From Mercenaria mercenaria (lineage: Eukaryota > Mollusca > Bivalvia > Venerida > Veneridae), in the NCBI RefSeq assembly GCF_021730395.1, contig NC_069373.1:48202501-48266500 (forward strand): a stretch of 64,000 nucleotides of DNA, given 5' to 3'. Below the pieces are notes generated by a model that saw only the letters and a program-made list of their open reading frames with translations, was not told where the DNA came from and did not search any database. Below are positions 23,501 to 33,900 of the stretch, piece after piece; positions within the stretch are counted from its first letter, which is position 1, and every line of letters starts with the position of its first letter. The translations under genes were made by a program, and so were the position numbers.

Positions 23501-24070
23501 TTGGCTTAACATGCGAAAGACCGTTTACAAGCATTTTATGACAGAATTTGAAATTTTGATATAAAATTATCAGAAAGGAATCGATTAAGATATTTTATGC
23601 TCATAGCGAACTGCCGCCAAACAGCGAGTATTTTAGGGACAATCTGGCCAAATTTTCCGGCGCTCTGCAGGGCGACGTTTGTCGGGGCACCATAGCGGTA
23701 ATTTTCGAACTAGAGCAAGCGGCTACAGAAACTGGTACAATTTTCTCTCAAGTTGACCAGTTGAAAGCACATGTTTCTAATAAAAATGTGGTTGCTGTAT
23801 TATTTTCAATATTTTTCAGATTTTATACAAGCTTTGCACTAAGTATCCATTTTGAAATACAGAAAATACATTAATTTCTATTTTAATTTGTTTTGAAAGT
23901 ATGATACAAATTATTTTGTGCTTGATTTTAGACACCTACCATTAATTGATATTTTGCTGAGTGTATATGACTACACCTGATAAAAAAAACGATATGTCTC
24001 CGAAACAGTACGATAGTTTACATGAAATGTTAAATTCTAAAAACAAAAAAAAAATAGTATCATTCTTGGA
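20593..24070. repeat. Gene-free stretch with C/T tract (21861-21929) and (GT)n (23384-23408)
   Basis: This is AT-rich DNA. Two C-runs separated by a short T-rich spacer lie at 21861-21929, and a GT run at 23384-23408. A tRNA B-box-like GCGAGTTCGAAACG near 23231 may mark an old SINE. I see no exon with both splice sites. Confidence 0.4.
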
Positions 24071-24499
24071 GGTTTACGATAAGTGTGGCCAATTTAATTT
24101 GTAAAGAAACGAAGTTTGCCCACACAATTTAAAATCAAAGCACTGAAGAACTGATGGGTCGATTGTCTTGTCAGTCTGAGGGAAATTTTGGGTTCGAACC
24201 CCGCTACCAACCGGACTGTTACTAATTGTACTAATTCTGTTCCTTCGTTAGGAAAATTGACCACCGCAAGGAAAATTTTACGCCTTAATATAACCTGAAA
24301 TACTGTTGAAAACGGGTGTTTAAACAAAAATCGATTACATCTAACGAATTTAAAATTTATGCTTCCCTTTTACATTCTACACATTTAGTGCTCATTATTT
24401 ATTGTATTATATGCAAAGTCATACCTAGTTAAAGTAATACTTATATTAAAAATATAATCATAATGCACAGTATAATTCATATCGCCCCAGATGTTCCCT

Positions 24500-24778
24500 G
24501 TTTTTGTCACTGCTATAAATGTATTTTTCACTGCTTCAGTTCCAGAGTTCTTCAGTGCTACAATTGTGCATCGTATTTTTACTGCTATTAATGTGCTCAG
24601 GTTTTTCACTGCTACAAATGTGCCCGTTATTTTGCAGTACAACACATAGTCCGGTATTTTCACTGCTACAAATGTGCCCGGGTTTTTTTCACTGCTCCAT
24701 GTGTACCTGGTATTTTCACTGTTTCACTGCTACAAATGTGCCCGTTTTTCCACTACTACAAATGTGATCATTTTTTCT
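24500..24778 (+). repeat. Minisatellite, ~27 bp unit TTTTCACTGCTACAAATGTG
   Basis: About nine imperfect units of TTTTCACTGCTACAAATG plus TGCCCG occur head to tail. The equivalent position in the right arm (about 43640-43760, reverse strand) has only two or three degraded units. Reading frames on both strands here reflect the repeat. Confidence 0.6.
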
Positions 24779-24831
24779 AGCTTAAGCCTAGATTAAACAA
24801 ATTGTGCAATTTCCAAATTTAAATTGCATCG

Positions 24832-25079
24832 TGGATGCATTGGTTGAGAGGGCTAAGACGCTTTCCTACGGAAGTGAAGGCCCCTGGTTCGAATCCTGGC
24901 TACTCCCATTGCGGCGTGTCCTTGAGCAAGACACGATTGCCTCAGTCGACCCAGCTGTAAATGGGGTAAGGTATACATTGTAATTGGTTTTAACAGTTTT
25001 TAAAATAGGGTCGCTCAAAAGCTCTACAGATCTTATGTTAAGTGTTTCGCATAGCGTCGGTAGATAAAGTTTACCCTTT
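24832..25079 (+). mobile_element. tRNA-derived SINE
   Basis: A tRNA-like head has an A-box region (TGGTTGAGAGGGC) and a B box (GGTTCGAATCC). A conserved-looking body follows, GTGTCCTTGAGCAAGACAC then CCCAGCTGTAAATGGGGTA. A body with that motif is shared by SINEs in many invertebrates (possibly the Nin-DC type; name uncertain). It is absent from the right arm, so it was inserted after the duplication. Confidence 0.6.
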
Positions 25080-25082
25080 TTG

Positions 25083-25160
25083 TTACCTTTAATGACGTTT
25101 ATACGTCATTTTCCTTACGTCGACAGTAAAGCAACGTCATAACGCCGACGTCCAAACTGA
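25083..25160 (+). promoter_or_regulatory. Cluster of ACGTC (CRE/ATF-like) motifs upstream of the left gene
   Basis: ACGTC-type motifs occur at about 25101, 25117, 25133 and 25148, within 130 bp of the proposed start codon. The right arm keeps a matching cluster (about 43572-43627). TGACGT is the core of CREB/ATF sites. Promoter function is inferred from position and conservation only. Confidence 0.35.
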
Positions 25161-25206
25161 ACGCTAGCAACGATCTAAACTAGCTGTAAACAAATACGCA
25201 CAGAGA

Positions 25207-25294
25207 ATGTTTCGGAATTTTTATGCAGAACAGAAAATGGCAGACCCTAGAGACAGTTGGTATAAGCCAAACCTGCTCTACAATATTCATTACA
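25207..25294 (+). CDS. Exon 1 of the left helical-repeat gene
   Basis: 88 bases encode 29 residues plus one base, M-F-R-N-F-Y-A-E-Q ... L-L-Y-N-I-H-Y, followed by a perfect GTGAGT donor. The reverse-strand copy at 43430-43517 matches almost exactly. Confidence 0.6.
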
Positions 25295-28200
25295 GTGAGT
25301 AATAATTTAAATATTTACATATATCAAGTCAGTATGTACAACACTAACGTTTTTGATATTTCAACAATAACAACAACAATAATAATAATTATTATTATAA
25401 TGCAGATTTTAGTTAACGGGGGAGTATATTTGAACTAGACAATCTTCCATGAGACCCTATGCAATAACATGCGTCTGTAAAAGAAAAACAAATTATAAAA
25501 ATCATCATAATCAATCAATATGAAAAGAATTTATCTAAAGAGCTGCGAGCTATTTTCCTTAAATATCCACTGTATGGTTACGGCATTGAAAGTTTCAGAA
25601 GAAAGGATGACCTTAATATTCTAGAATGAAAATCAGAAATAATATATGGGTGAATCTTTGGGATATATTTATAATATATCTTAAGGAGAAAATATCTACC
25701 CAATGTAGGAATAGGACTTGAACCCATGGCCCCTTCTTGTAATTCAGGCGTTTAGCCAACTGAGGTAACCAGGTTTCTGCTTACTCAGAAGCATCAAATC
25801 CTTACACACTCCTCACTTGAATTCTGAAGCGGAATCGAAAGAAGAACATCAGCTGTTCAGTACTATATAGCCCCGGCAAAATACGACATACTCTACATAA
25901 CCTCACCGCTGTAGACTGCAACTTTGCAATTTTCCTCCTCCCACTTGTTGTATTTTGATTGGAAAACATCTGCCAGGAGTACTCTATCCCATGGCCACTG
26001 CTTTCAATCCATGTGCTCCACAGGCATTTGAAGCTCAAAATAAAATATAAATTATTATATGCAAGTTAGATTTCTTGAAAGAGGTCATCCAATGTAGTTT
26101 TCCGTAAACGATGTAACAGATGGAATTTCAAGCTCTCGCGGCTCTCTTTTAAAAAACGAACTAATTCATAATTATGTTAAGACTATAGCACGTTTTCACA
26201 AATTAAACAACAATATTCAAAATGAGATAAAATGCATGCGTTATCATTGGTTATAAAGCGTTTATAAATTTCAGGGATTCTGCAACAAGATCTGTTCTGT
26301 TTTGAATTTGGTGTAAGCAACATTGATATGCAGTAATATCAGAATGATTTGCACGAATTCATGTGGGAGGAAAAATAAGGTCACTAGTTCGCAATGGGTC
26401 TTTAAGAGAAAAACAATCAAAATCCAGTTATAACACTATTAACAAACATGAGCTTGACCGGATCTTTTCTCTCTCCAAAGCTGGCCCTATCAAAAGGTCA
26501 TGTTATGCATATTCTGTCAGTCTCATTATGTCAAATTGTACATGTACCTACTGTTTTAGAATTCTTACGGTCTCTGTACAATCGTAGCATCTGGTCACAA
26601 TACCTACGGGTACCGTACGATCTTTAGAGTATGCAATCGTAGGTAATCCTAACGGGCATCGCAGACAAGTCGTGCGGAGCTCGCAGGGAGCCCGGCCGAA
26701 CCTCGTATGGTGCTCGCGAGTTCGTACGGCGCTCGCATGGCACTCGTACGGTGTCCGCACGGTGTCCGTGCGACACAAGTTTAAATCAGTTCGGCGACGT
26801 CTGAAAATATTGCATTTACAATCGTAGGATATCCGTAGACAAGTCGTACGGAACTCGCAAGGAGCCCGGCCGTACCTCCTGCGGTGTCCGCTGGTTCGTA
26901 CGGTGTCCATGCGACAAGAATAAACATTTGTAGCCGCTCAGCTGATCGTAAAGCCTTGCACGTTCTCCGTGCAGTGTCTTTAATATCGTACGGATATCGT
27001 TCATTGGCCGTGCGAGTCCACTACGATAGTCGTGCGAGCATCAGCAAGCCTCGCAGTTTTCCAAATCCGTGCGATGCCCATACGAGCTCCTCCGGGTCCC
27101 GTGCGTTCCCATACGGGGCTCTTGCGAGCTAATCCCGACTTCGAAAATCCCACGAGCTAGTAAAGAACTCGGGAGCTCAGTTCCCGAGTCCTCTACGAAT
27201 TCAAAAAATCCACACGACGGTCGTACGAATCGACGATGTCCGTGCGGACGCCGTACGAGTTTGCCAAAATTCGACTGAAAACCTACTTGTGCGTAGCTCG
27301 TAGCGTTCTTGTGACCAGGGTATAAGAAACCAAGGCTTAGAGTTCAAATCTCCTCGCCTTCTACTAAGATTAGTAACATTCGTATAAATAAATGTCCCGT
27401 GTATGGGTGAATTACAAACGACAGGCTTAAAGAACCACCACAACCTAGTGTCTTACATTTTCCTCTGACATGAACTTCGTGAAAATCATTTTGATAATAC
27501 TGGTATGATACAGCTGTATTACAAAATTACATGCGGACAATTAAGGCCCTCCTTGAATTTATGTGTTTTCACAACTTCATGTACAAATTTATACAGTCAA
27601 TCTCTTTTCAGTATCTTTTAAAAATATTGATAAATGCAAACGTTACACTGTAGAAAAAAATATGGCCTAAACTCAATACACCAAATACCGTGTATTCTGC
27701 TACATTCATTAAAAATGTTTAGATATTAAACACATTGTCTTGGACTAATATATGTCACTATCAGTTTGTAACTAGAAACTTGTATGTCTCATTTTTTTTT
27801 ATGAAAATGATGTAAAATTACCATCATGGAAATGAATACACTTATTCTGTGGCGCGTTTTAAAAACTTAAGAACCAGGGAAGCGTCTGGAATTTGAGTGT
27901 AGTCTTATTTTGCAATATCCTACATCTAAATATTACTGTCTTCTATTACGCTGCCCATGTGTTACCAGTGACGACTACAAATTGGCTTAAAACACACACT
28001 GCTCTGTAATCGATGGAATCTTATGTTTAAGTAGTAGACTATAGCGAAATCATTTTATCCTTGCATGAATTATATAATGTATTTTACTACATTTCGATTT
28101 CAGGACCTCCTAATCCACCAACACCGCCGACACCACCAAAGATGCTTGTACTTACAAGGGAATTCAACCCAAGTGTATGCACTTGCGGTGAACACAGTTG

Positions 28201-29260
28201 TGTCCCACATTACAGGATGGAGAGGGAAGTCATTTGGTCAAGTAAGAAGGCCATAAACGAGGCAGAGAGGGAGCTAAAGGAAGATATTCAAGCTGAGAGA
28301 AGTGCCAACGCGCATAGGGAGCTAAAGGAAGATATTCAAGCTGAGAGAAGTGCCAATGCGTATAGAAAGCTAAAGGAAGATATTCAAGCTGAGAGAAGTG
28401 CCAACGCGCATAGGGAGCTAAAGAAAGATATTCAAGCTGAGAGAAGTGCCAATGCGTATAGGGAGCTAAAGGAAGATATTCAAGCTGAGAGAAGTGCCAA
28501 GGCTCATAGTGAGCTAAAGGAAGGTATTCAAGCTGAGAGAAGTGCCAAGGCGCATAGTGAGCTAAAGGAAGATATTCGGGCTGAGAGAAGTGCCAAGGCG
28601 CATAGTGAGCTAAAGGAAGATATTCGAGCTGAGAGATGTGCCAAGGCAAAAATTGAGAGCATCGTTGACGTAGATGATGACAGTTGTGAAGACATAATTG
28701 AATACGACGATCCCAAAAGTAAAGATTACGAAGAATGGAAGATGAGGAATGATACCAGAAGTAGATGCAGTGACAGAGATGGCCTTTCCAACAGCTTGCC
28801 TAGATTCGATGACCATTCACAGCAAGAAAAACCAGATACGAACGTGTTACACACAGCTGGTACTGCCGTTGGACTGGAGGAGGCAGATAACGAAGACTTT
28901 GGTTCAGCTTTTGGCATTATGAGTGTGTACTGTGACAGTGAACTACATACATGGTAACCAAATTGCAGTATTATTTATAATTAGTGATGACATACAATCT
29001 AAAAGAAGATCTTTAATTACATCATAACCATCTTGTCTCATTTTGTATTTATCATATAAGATAAATATAGCATGTATTCAAGATGAACTAATTAGAATGT
29101 AGTTTCGAGGCAACATGTCTGCTAAGTAGTATTTGCGCCACATTTAGTTTAACGATTTATTTGATTTTTTATGTGATGTGAACTTAAGATATGCATTTTA
29201 AATCTAACACTGTTTCTTTTTCTTGTCTATTTCAGGAACTGGAAGAATGAGTTCCCCTAG
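25207..29260 (+). CDS. Unrecognised three-exon gene with 16-residue helical repeats, left copy
   Basis: The proposed coding sequence joins 25207-25294, 28104-28953 and 29236-29260 (320 residues). The splice signals are GTGAGT/TTTCAG and GTAACC/TTTCAG, and the phases agree throughout. The protein starts M-F-R-N-F-Y-A-E-Q and has a Pro-rich stretch (about 31-41), a small Cys cluster C-T-C-G-E-H-S-C (55-62), eight 16-residue repeats E-L-K-E-D-I-Q-A-E-R-S-A-N-A-H-R (86-213), an acidic part, and ends H-T-W-N-W-K-N-E-F-P. The charged Ala/Glu/Lys repeats should form a continuous helix or coiled coil. There is no signal peptide or membrane segment. An AATAAA lies at about 29330. An in-frame ATG at 25237 is an alternative start. 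The mirror-image paralogue (39333-43517) keeps the same structure. No known family is recognised, and a transposon-borne origin cannot be excluded. Confidence 0.65.
25698..25774 (-). other. tRNA-like sequence, probably a pseudogene or SINE head
   Basis: It has a 5' ACCTGGT, a D-arm-like CTCAGTTGG and a T-arm-like ATGGGTTCAAGTCC. The stems pair poorly and there is extra sequence near the 3' end. The inverted-duplication partner is at 42422-42493. Confidence 0.4.
26591..27318. mobile_element. CG-rich foldback DNA element in intron 1 of the left gene
   Basis: The inverted ends are CTGGTCACAA and TTGTGACCAG. The interior is strikingly rich in CG (TCGTACGG, GTGCGAG, GTCCGTGCG) compared with the AT-rich surroundings. 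Its left part has two related ~180 bp units beginning AATCGTAGG and continuing GACAAGTCGTRCGG. The right arm lacks it: flanking sequences near 26580 and 27325 both have reverse-strand matches around 40.9-41.1 kb. No transposase is seen. Confidence 0.6.
28104..28953 (+). CDS. Exon 2 of the left helical-repeat gene
   Basis: This is the main coding exon. It begins after TTTCAG, completes an Arg codon with exon 1, and ends ...S-E-L-H-T plus two bases before GTAACC. It contains the Pro-rich, Cys-cluster, repeat and acidic regions. Reading on without splicing gives a stop immediately after the Trp codon. Confidence 0.7.
28271..28654 (+). repeat. 48-bp coding minisatellite, 8 units
   Basis: Eight head-to-tail units start GAGCTAAAGGAAGATATTCA and end AGTGCCAACGCGCATAGG or close variants. 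Each encodes 16 residues and keeps the frame. The right-arm gene has two units (39968-40063). The last three units share AAGGC instead of AACGC. Confidence 0.9.
29236..29260 (+). CDS. Exon 3 (last coding) of the left helical-repeat gene
   Basis: After TCTATTTCAG, the first base completes a Trp codon. Then N-W-K-N-E-F-P and a TAG stop follow. The right copy reads N-W-K-N-E-F-T-G and then stops. An AATAAA follows about 70 bases later in both copies. Confidence 0.55.
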
Positions 29261-29764
29261 TGAAACGTTCAGTTGTGAAATATTACAGATAATAATTTAC
29301 AAAAACATATTTTTACTTTTTAACGTTAAAATAAAATGTTCCCAATGTTTTGCGGCAGTCTGTTTTCAGTTGCCCAGCCGGAAGACCTATATATAATTAA
29401 CATACTTACCTTGAAAGTTTTACCTCCATCTATGTCACTTCTGTTAAATTATCATTTCTCACTTATCGGACAGAAAAATCTCTATTTTTAGAAATGCTGG
29501 AAAATTTTATCTCACATGGGTTATCCCACACTCCTGTGACGGACTACTTTCTTGCACTGAATATACATATTATTTATGTAAAATAATTAAAAATCAGGTA
29601 CCTTTATCTTTTTTCTCCGTTCCTTATAGTGTATTTCTCGATTCAAAATTCATTACTTTATGATAAGAACGTACCCTTACGCTACAAACGATAAAACTAA
29701 AGCGAAACTTTGTTATTGTGCGTCACTGAAATATCACGACGTCACTTGTGTTTTACGAACATTT

Positions 29765-31936
29765 TAGCAATTTAAATGCAGATTTTGAACAAACCTTTTT
29801 CGGTACCTGAAATTGAAAGGGCAATTAATGCATTAAGCAATAACAAGGCGTCTTCGACATTTGACAATATTTTGAACGAGTACCTTAAAAATGTTCACCC
29901 TAGTATGTTATCAGTATTTTGTAGTTTGTTCAATATCATTTTGGACTCGGGTATTTTTCCCGATATCTGGAGTAAAGGTGTTATTTTACCTTTGTACAAG
30001 AATAAGGGTAGCATTAATGACCCCGACAATTACAGGGGCATAACTATATTAAGCTGTTTTGGAAAGTTGTTCACATCTTTATTAAACACTAGGTTAAACA
30101 CCTTCTTAGATGCCAATAACATATTGTGTGAAGAACAGGCTGGATTTAGAAAACATTATAGCACTGTTGATCATATATTTTCTTTAAAAATGTTAATAGA
30201 TATGTATTTTGTCAATAATAAAAAACTGTACTGTGCTTTTGTGGATTACCGTAAAGCCTTCGACTCGGTCAATCGTATTGCTCCTATGGCGAAAGATTTT
30301 AAGTTACAATATTGATGGTAAATGTTTTAAAATTATTCTCAACATGTATGATAAAGCGAAGTCTTGTGTAAAATCAAACAGTACTCTATCTGAATTTTTT
30401 GTGAGTCATACAGGAGTTAGACAGGGTGAAAATCTCTCTCCTGTTCTATTTTCTTTTTTTTTGAATGATTTAAATAGCTTTATGTCTAGTAAATTTCATG
30501 GTCTTCAGTTATTATCTGACAATGTTAGTCATATGTTAAGTGATAATGATGTTGAGGTTTTCTTCAAGTTATATTTGCTATTATATGCTGATGATACAGT
30601 CATCCTAGCAGAAACCTCTAATGACCTCCAGTCAGCTCTTAATGCCATGTCAGAGTATTGCATCTCATGGGGGCTAAAGGTTAACACCGCAAAGACTAAA
30701 GTTGTCATATTTTTGAAAAATAAGAGAGGTATGCGTAATGCGCCAGTATTTCAATTTGAGGGTAATATTTTAGAAATTGTTGACCATTTCTCATACTTAG
30801 GTATTCAAATTTCATTCAATGGCAAGTTCGGTAGAACTAAGGCTCATTTAGTTGATCAAGCACGAAAAGCTATGTTTGCTGTTATTAGTAAATCCAGGAA
30901 ATTGTTTTTACCTATTGATTTACAATTGCACCTTTTCGATACCATGGTTACTCCTATTATCTTGTACGGCTCAGAGGTATGGGGGGTTGAAAATTTAGAT
31001 ATTGTTGATAAATTTCAGTTGAAATATTTAAAACTTATTTTAAATTTGAAGCAAAGTACCCCTAATAACATGTTGTATGGTGATCTTGGTATTTTACCAC
31101 TTTCAAGTCGTATTAAATGTAGAGTGTTAACTTTTTGGAGTAAGGTAATAAGCTCCAAGGAAGATAAAATTTGTAATATTTTGTACAGAACTTGTCTCTC
31201 ACTGTCTCAGAGGCAAAACAAGAAATTTAACTGTTTATGTTATGTCAAAGATAGTTTAGATTCTCTTGGTATATCTAATTTTTGGTTTGATCAGAAGATT
31301 CACTCTTTTAACTCCTTCAAAAATCTTGTTAACACTAGAATTAAAGATCAGTTTATACAAAACTGGAACTATTCAGTTAATAACTCAAGCAAATGTTTAA
31401 ATTATAGAATGTATAAACACGAATTTGTATTTGAAAAATATTTCAAGCTTTTACCTTTTGACCTTAGCATTTCACTTTGTAAATTCAGATGCATAAATCA
31501 TTTGTTGCCAATAGAGAAAGGTAGATTTGAAAACATTGCAAGAGAACAAAGAACTTGTCATTTGTGTAACAGTAACATTTTAGGAGATGAATTTCATTAT
31601 CTTTTTGATTGCAAATATTTCAGTGTTGATAGGAAAAAATATATAGATGAATTTTATTTTAAATATCCAAATACTGTCAAATTTTCTATCCTTATAAACA
31701 ATGACAATAAGAATACTTTGTTAAAACTGGCTGTTTTCTGTAAGAAAATTATGTCTACTTTCAGATAAATAGTTCTCATCCTCCACATTATCAGTTACTT
31801 CTGCAATAATTTGTCATGTTTTACATGCTGTTCTGATTTTGTTACTATAACTGTTATTGTTATAATTGTTGTCAGATGCCCTTATGGGCCTTGACTTGAT
31901 TAATAAACTAAAAAAAAAAAAAAAAAAAAAAAAAAA
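29765..31936 (+). mobile_element. 5'-truncated LINE with poly(A) tail
   Basis: This is a non-LTR retrotransposon inserted in the left arm and absent from the right arm. It starts near the beginning of the reverse-transcriptase domain, so the endonuclease and any ORF1 are missing. It ends with a short 3' UTR containing the hairpin GCCC-TTAT-GGGC and a 26-A tail (31911-31936). No clear target duplication was found. The clade is not assigned. Confidence 0.85.
29776..31768 (+). pseudogene. LINE reverse transcriptase, one frameshift
   Basis: The first frame (to about 30290) has I-N-A-L-S-N-N-K-A-S-S, G-V-I-L-P-L-Y-K-N-K-G, N-Y-R-G-I-T-I-L-S, E-Q-A-G-F-R-K and A-F-V-D-Y-R-K-A-F-D-S-V. A frameshift near 30290-30300 moves to the frame with G-V-R-Q-G-E-N-L-S-P, the catalytic L-L-Y-A-D-D-T-V-I-L-A, and G-L-K-V-N-T-A-K-T-K. 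The rest runs to a stop at 31768. The C-terminal part carries a zinc-knuckle-like C-H-L-C...D-E-F-H-Y-L-F-D-C. Only this one break was seen in about 660 codons, so the insertion is fairly young. Confidence 0.85.
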
Positions 31937-32015
31937 CGCTTACGGACGCCAATTTCCCGCGTTTTAAGTAGTTTCATATTTTTATGCTTGTTTTTATTGT
32001 TTCTGTTGTGGTAAG

Positions 32016-32187
32016 TGAGAAATAGAATCCATCATTGGTGTCCGGTGAAGATCGGAAATCCCAACCCTCGGGCGCACCTCTCAAGTCTTAAACTCGGCTC
32101 AGCCTCGTTTAAGACTTGAGCGGTGCGCCCTCGGGTTGGGATTTTCTGATCTTAACCGAAGACCAATGATGGATTCTCTATGTCTCA
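32016..32187. repeat. Long palindrome / foldback element
   Basis: The two arms of about 75-80 bp (32016-32093 and 32107-32187) are near-perfect inverted copies around a 13-base loop. The inner part pairs CTCAAGTCTTAAAC with GTTTAAGACTTGAG. The outer parts pair TAGAATCCATCATTGG with CCAATGATGGATTCT. The right arm of the large duplication lacks it. It is probably a foldback-type MITE. Confidence 0.75.
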
Positions 32188-32396
32188 GCATTGGAAAAGG
32201 AAAACACTCCCATTCTCCAATGAATCATCCACACTATTTTAACCTTTCCGTGTTTAGGACCCCCATGCGCACCTGAATTATTGGCAGCGATTGAGGCTGC
32301 TTCCTCAATTTGTGTAACTATTTCATGGAAATTTGAATAACACATGACTGACTGTTTGTGTAGAATTTGCAACCAGCAAATTTGCCTAAGAGTGTA

Positions 32397-32671
32397 TTTA
32401 TTTATTTTGTTGGGCTTAACATCGCATCGACACAATTTTAGGTCATATGGCGATCTTCCAGCTTTGATGGTGGAGGAATACCCCAGGTGCCCCTCCGTGC
32501 ATTATTTCATCACGAGCGGGCACCTGGGTAGAACCACCGACCTTCCGTAAGCCAGCTGGATGGTTTCCTCACATGAAGAATTCGACACCCCGATTGAGGC
32601 TCGAACCCACATTGATGAGGGGCAAGTGATTTGAAGTCAGCGACCTTACCCATTCGGCCACGGAGGACCCT
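32397..32671 (-). mobile_element. tRNA-derived SINE with 13-bp target duplication
   Basis: On the minus strand it begins with a tRNA head (A-box TGGCCGAATGGGTAAGG, B-box GGGTTCGAGCC). It continues through a conserved body (GGTTCTACCCAGGTGCC, GGAGGGGCACCTGGGG) and ends TTAAGCCCAACAAAATAAA. GCCTAAGAGTGTA flanks both sides (32384-32396 and 32672-32684). It is the same family as 50080-50367. Confidence 0.85.
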
Positions 32672-32770
32672 GCCTAAGAGTGTAAAATCAAAAACCAGTC
32701 CAATTTTAGGGCAACCGTAGTGTATCGTTATCACGAAAGGAATGTATAAAAATGACACTTAAGGGCACAA

Positions 32771-33900
32771 GGCAGTCTAAAAGACAGCTGTATCCCCCGC
32801 CACTGTTATGGATAGTGAAAGGGTTGATGGTATTGGGTGGAACCATTAAACACTCGAGTTGTGACCTTGACCTTAAGCTGACAGGGGTGAATTTTGAATT
32901 CTGCATATTGTCTTGATAAGGGTAATATTACAGCCAAATCATATTAAAATCCTTCAAGGGGTTTAAGAGATACAGAGCAGACATAAAATGGAAGGCTCAA
33001 AGCTTTGACCTTGAGTTGTGACCTTGACCTTGAGCCAACATGGCTGACTCATGAGTTCTGCACATCCTCTTGTTGGGGTGATCAACTGACACGACTGACT
33101 TGTAAGTTCTGCACATCGTCTTGATGAGGTGATCATTTGACCCAAGTTTCTTGAAGTTCCTTCAAGGGGTTTAGGAGATACATAGCAGACACAAAATGGA
33201 AGGCTCAAACATTTGACCTTGAGTTGTGACCTTGACCTTGAGCCAACATGGCTGACTCATGAGTTCTGCACATCGTCTTGATGAGGTGATTATTTGACCC
33301 CAGTTTCATGAAAATCCTTCGAGGGGTTTAGGAGATACAGAGCAGACACAAAAAGGAAGGCTCAAACGTTTGACCTTGACTCGTGACCTTGACATTAAGC
33401 CGACACGGCTGACTTATGGGTTCTGCACATCGTCGTGATGAGTTGATCATTTGACTCCAGTTTCATGAAAATCCTTTAAGGGGTTTAGGAGATACAGAGC
33501 AGACACAAAATGGAAGGCTAAAACGTTTGACCTTGACTTGTGACATCGACCTTACGCCGACACGGCTGACTTATGGGTTTTGCACATCGTCTTGATGAGA
33601 TGAGTATTTGACCCGAGTTTTGTGATTATCCTTCAAGGGGTTTAGGAGATACAGGGCAGACACGAAATGGAAGGCTCAAACCTTTGACCTTGACTTGTGA
33701 CCTCGACCTTCAGCCGACACGGCTGACTTATGGATTCTGCACATCGTTTTAATGAGGTGATCATTTGACCTGAGTTTCGTGATTATCCTTCAAGGGGTTT
33801 AGGAGATACAGAGCGGACACGAAATGGAAGGCTCAAACCTTTGACCTTGAGTTGTGACCTTGTCCTTGAGCTGAAATGGCTGACTCATGGGTTCTGCACA
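32771..33900 (+). mobile_element. Pearl-like element, TGACCTTGACCTTGA core, 3'-truncated
   Basis: It starts AAGGCAGTCTAAAAGACAGCT and CCCCCGCCACTGTTATGGAT, like the element at 6194. It then has about seven ~155 bp units with GTGACCTTGACCTTGAGCC, GGTTCTGCACATCGTCTTGA and AAGGGGTTTAGGAGATACAG. It stops mid-unit at about 33900 against a reverse-oriented element. Confidence 0.65.

Larger units (their letters stand above)
24071..32762. repeat. Left arm of a large inverted duplication
   Basis: The left arm is matched in reverse complement by 38843-43882. Anchors include GTTTACGATAAGTGTG (24072) against 43867-43881, the exon 1 region (25200-25300 against 43420-43520), a tRNA-like segment, ACATCGTTTACGG-type sequence (26107 against 41713), the coding exon, the 3' exon, and the inner end ACACTTAA (32755 against 38845). 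Aligned coding parts look about 90% identical by eye. The left arm is longer mainly because it gained a SINE, a CG-rich element, six helical repeats, a LINE, a palindrome and another SINE. Confidence 0.85.

Noticed and set aside
24385-24767. Open frames on both strands
   Set aside because: They follow the ~27 bp minisatellite TTTTCACTGCTACAAATG.
26591-27318. CG-rich block as a host gene exon or horizontally acquired DNA
   Set aside because: The inverted ends, internal repeats and absence from the mirror arm fit a DNA element better.
28230-28649. 139-codon minus-strand frame with L-E-Y-L-P-L-A-H-Y repeats
   Set aside because: It is the antisense shadow of the 48-bp coding minisatellite.
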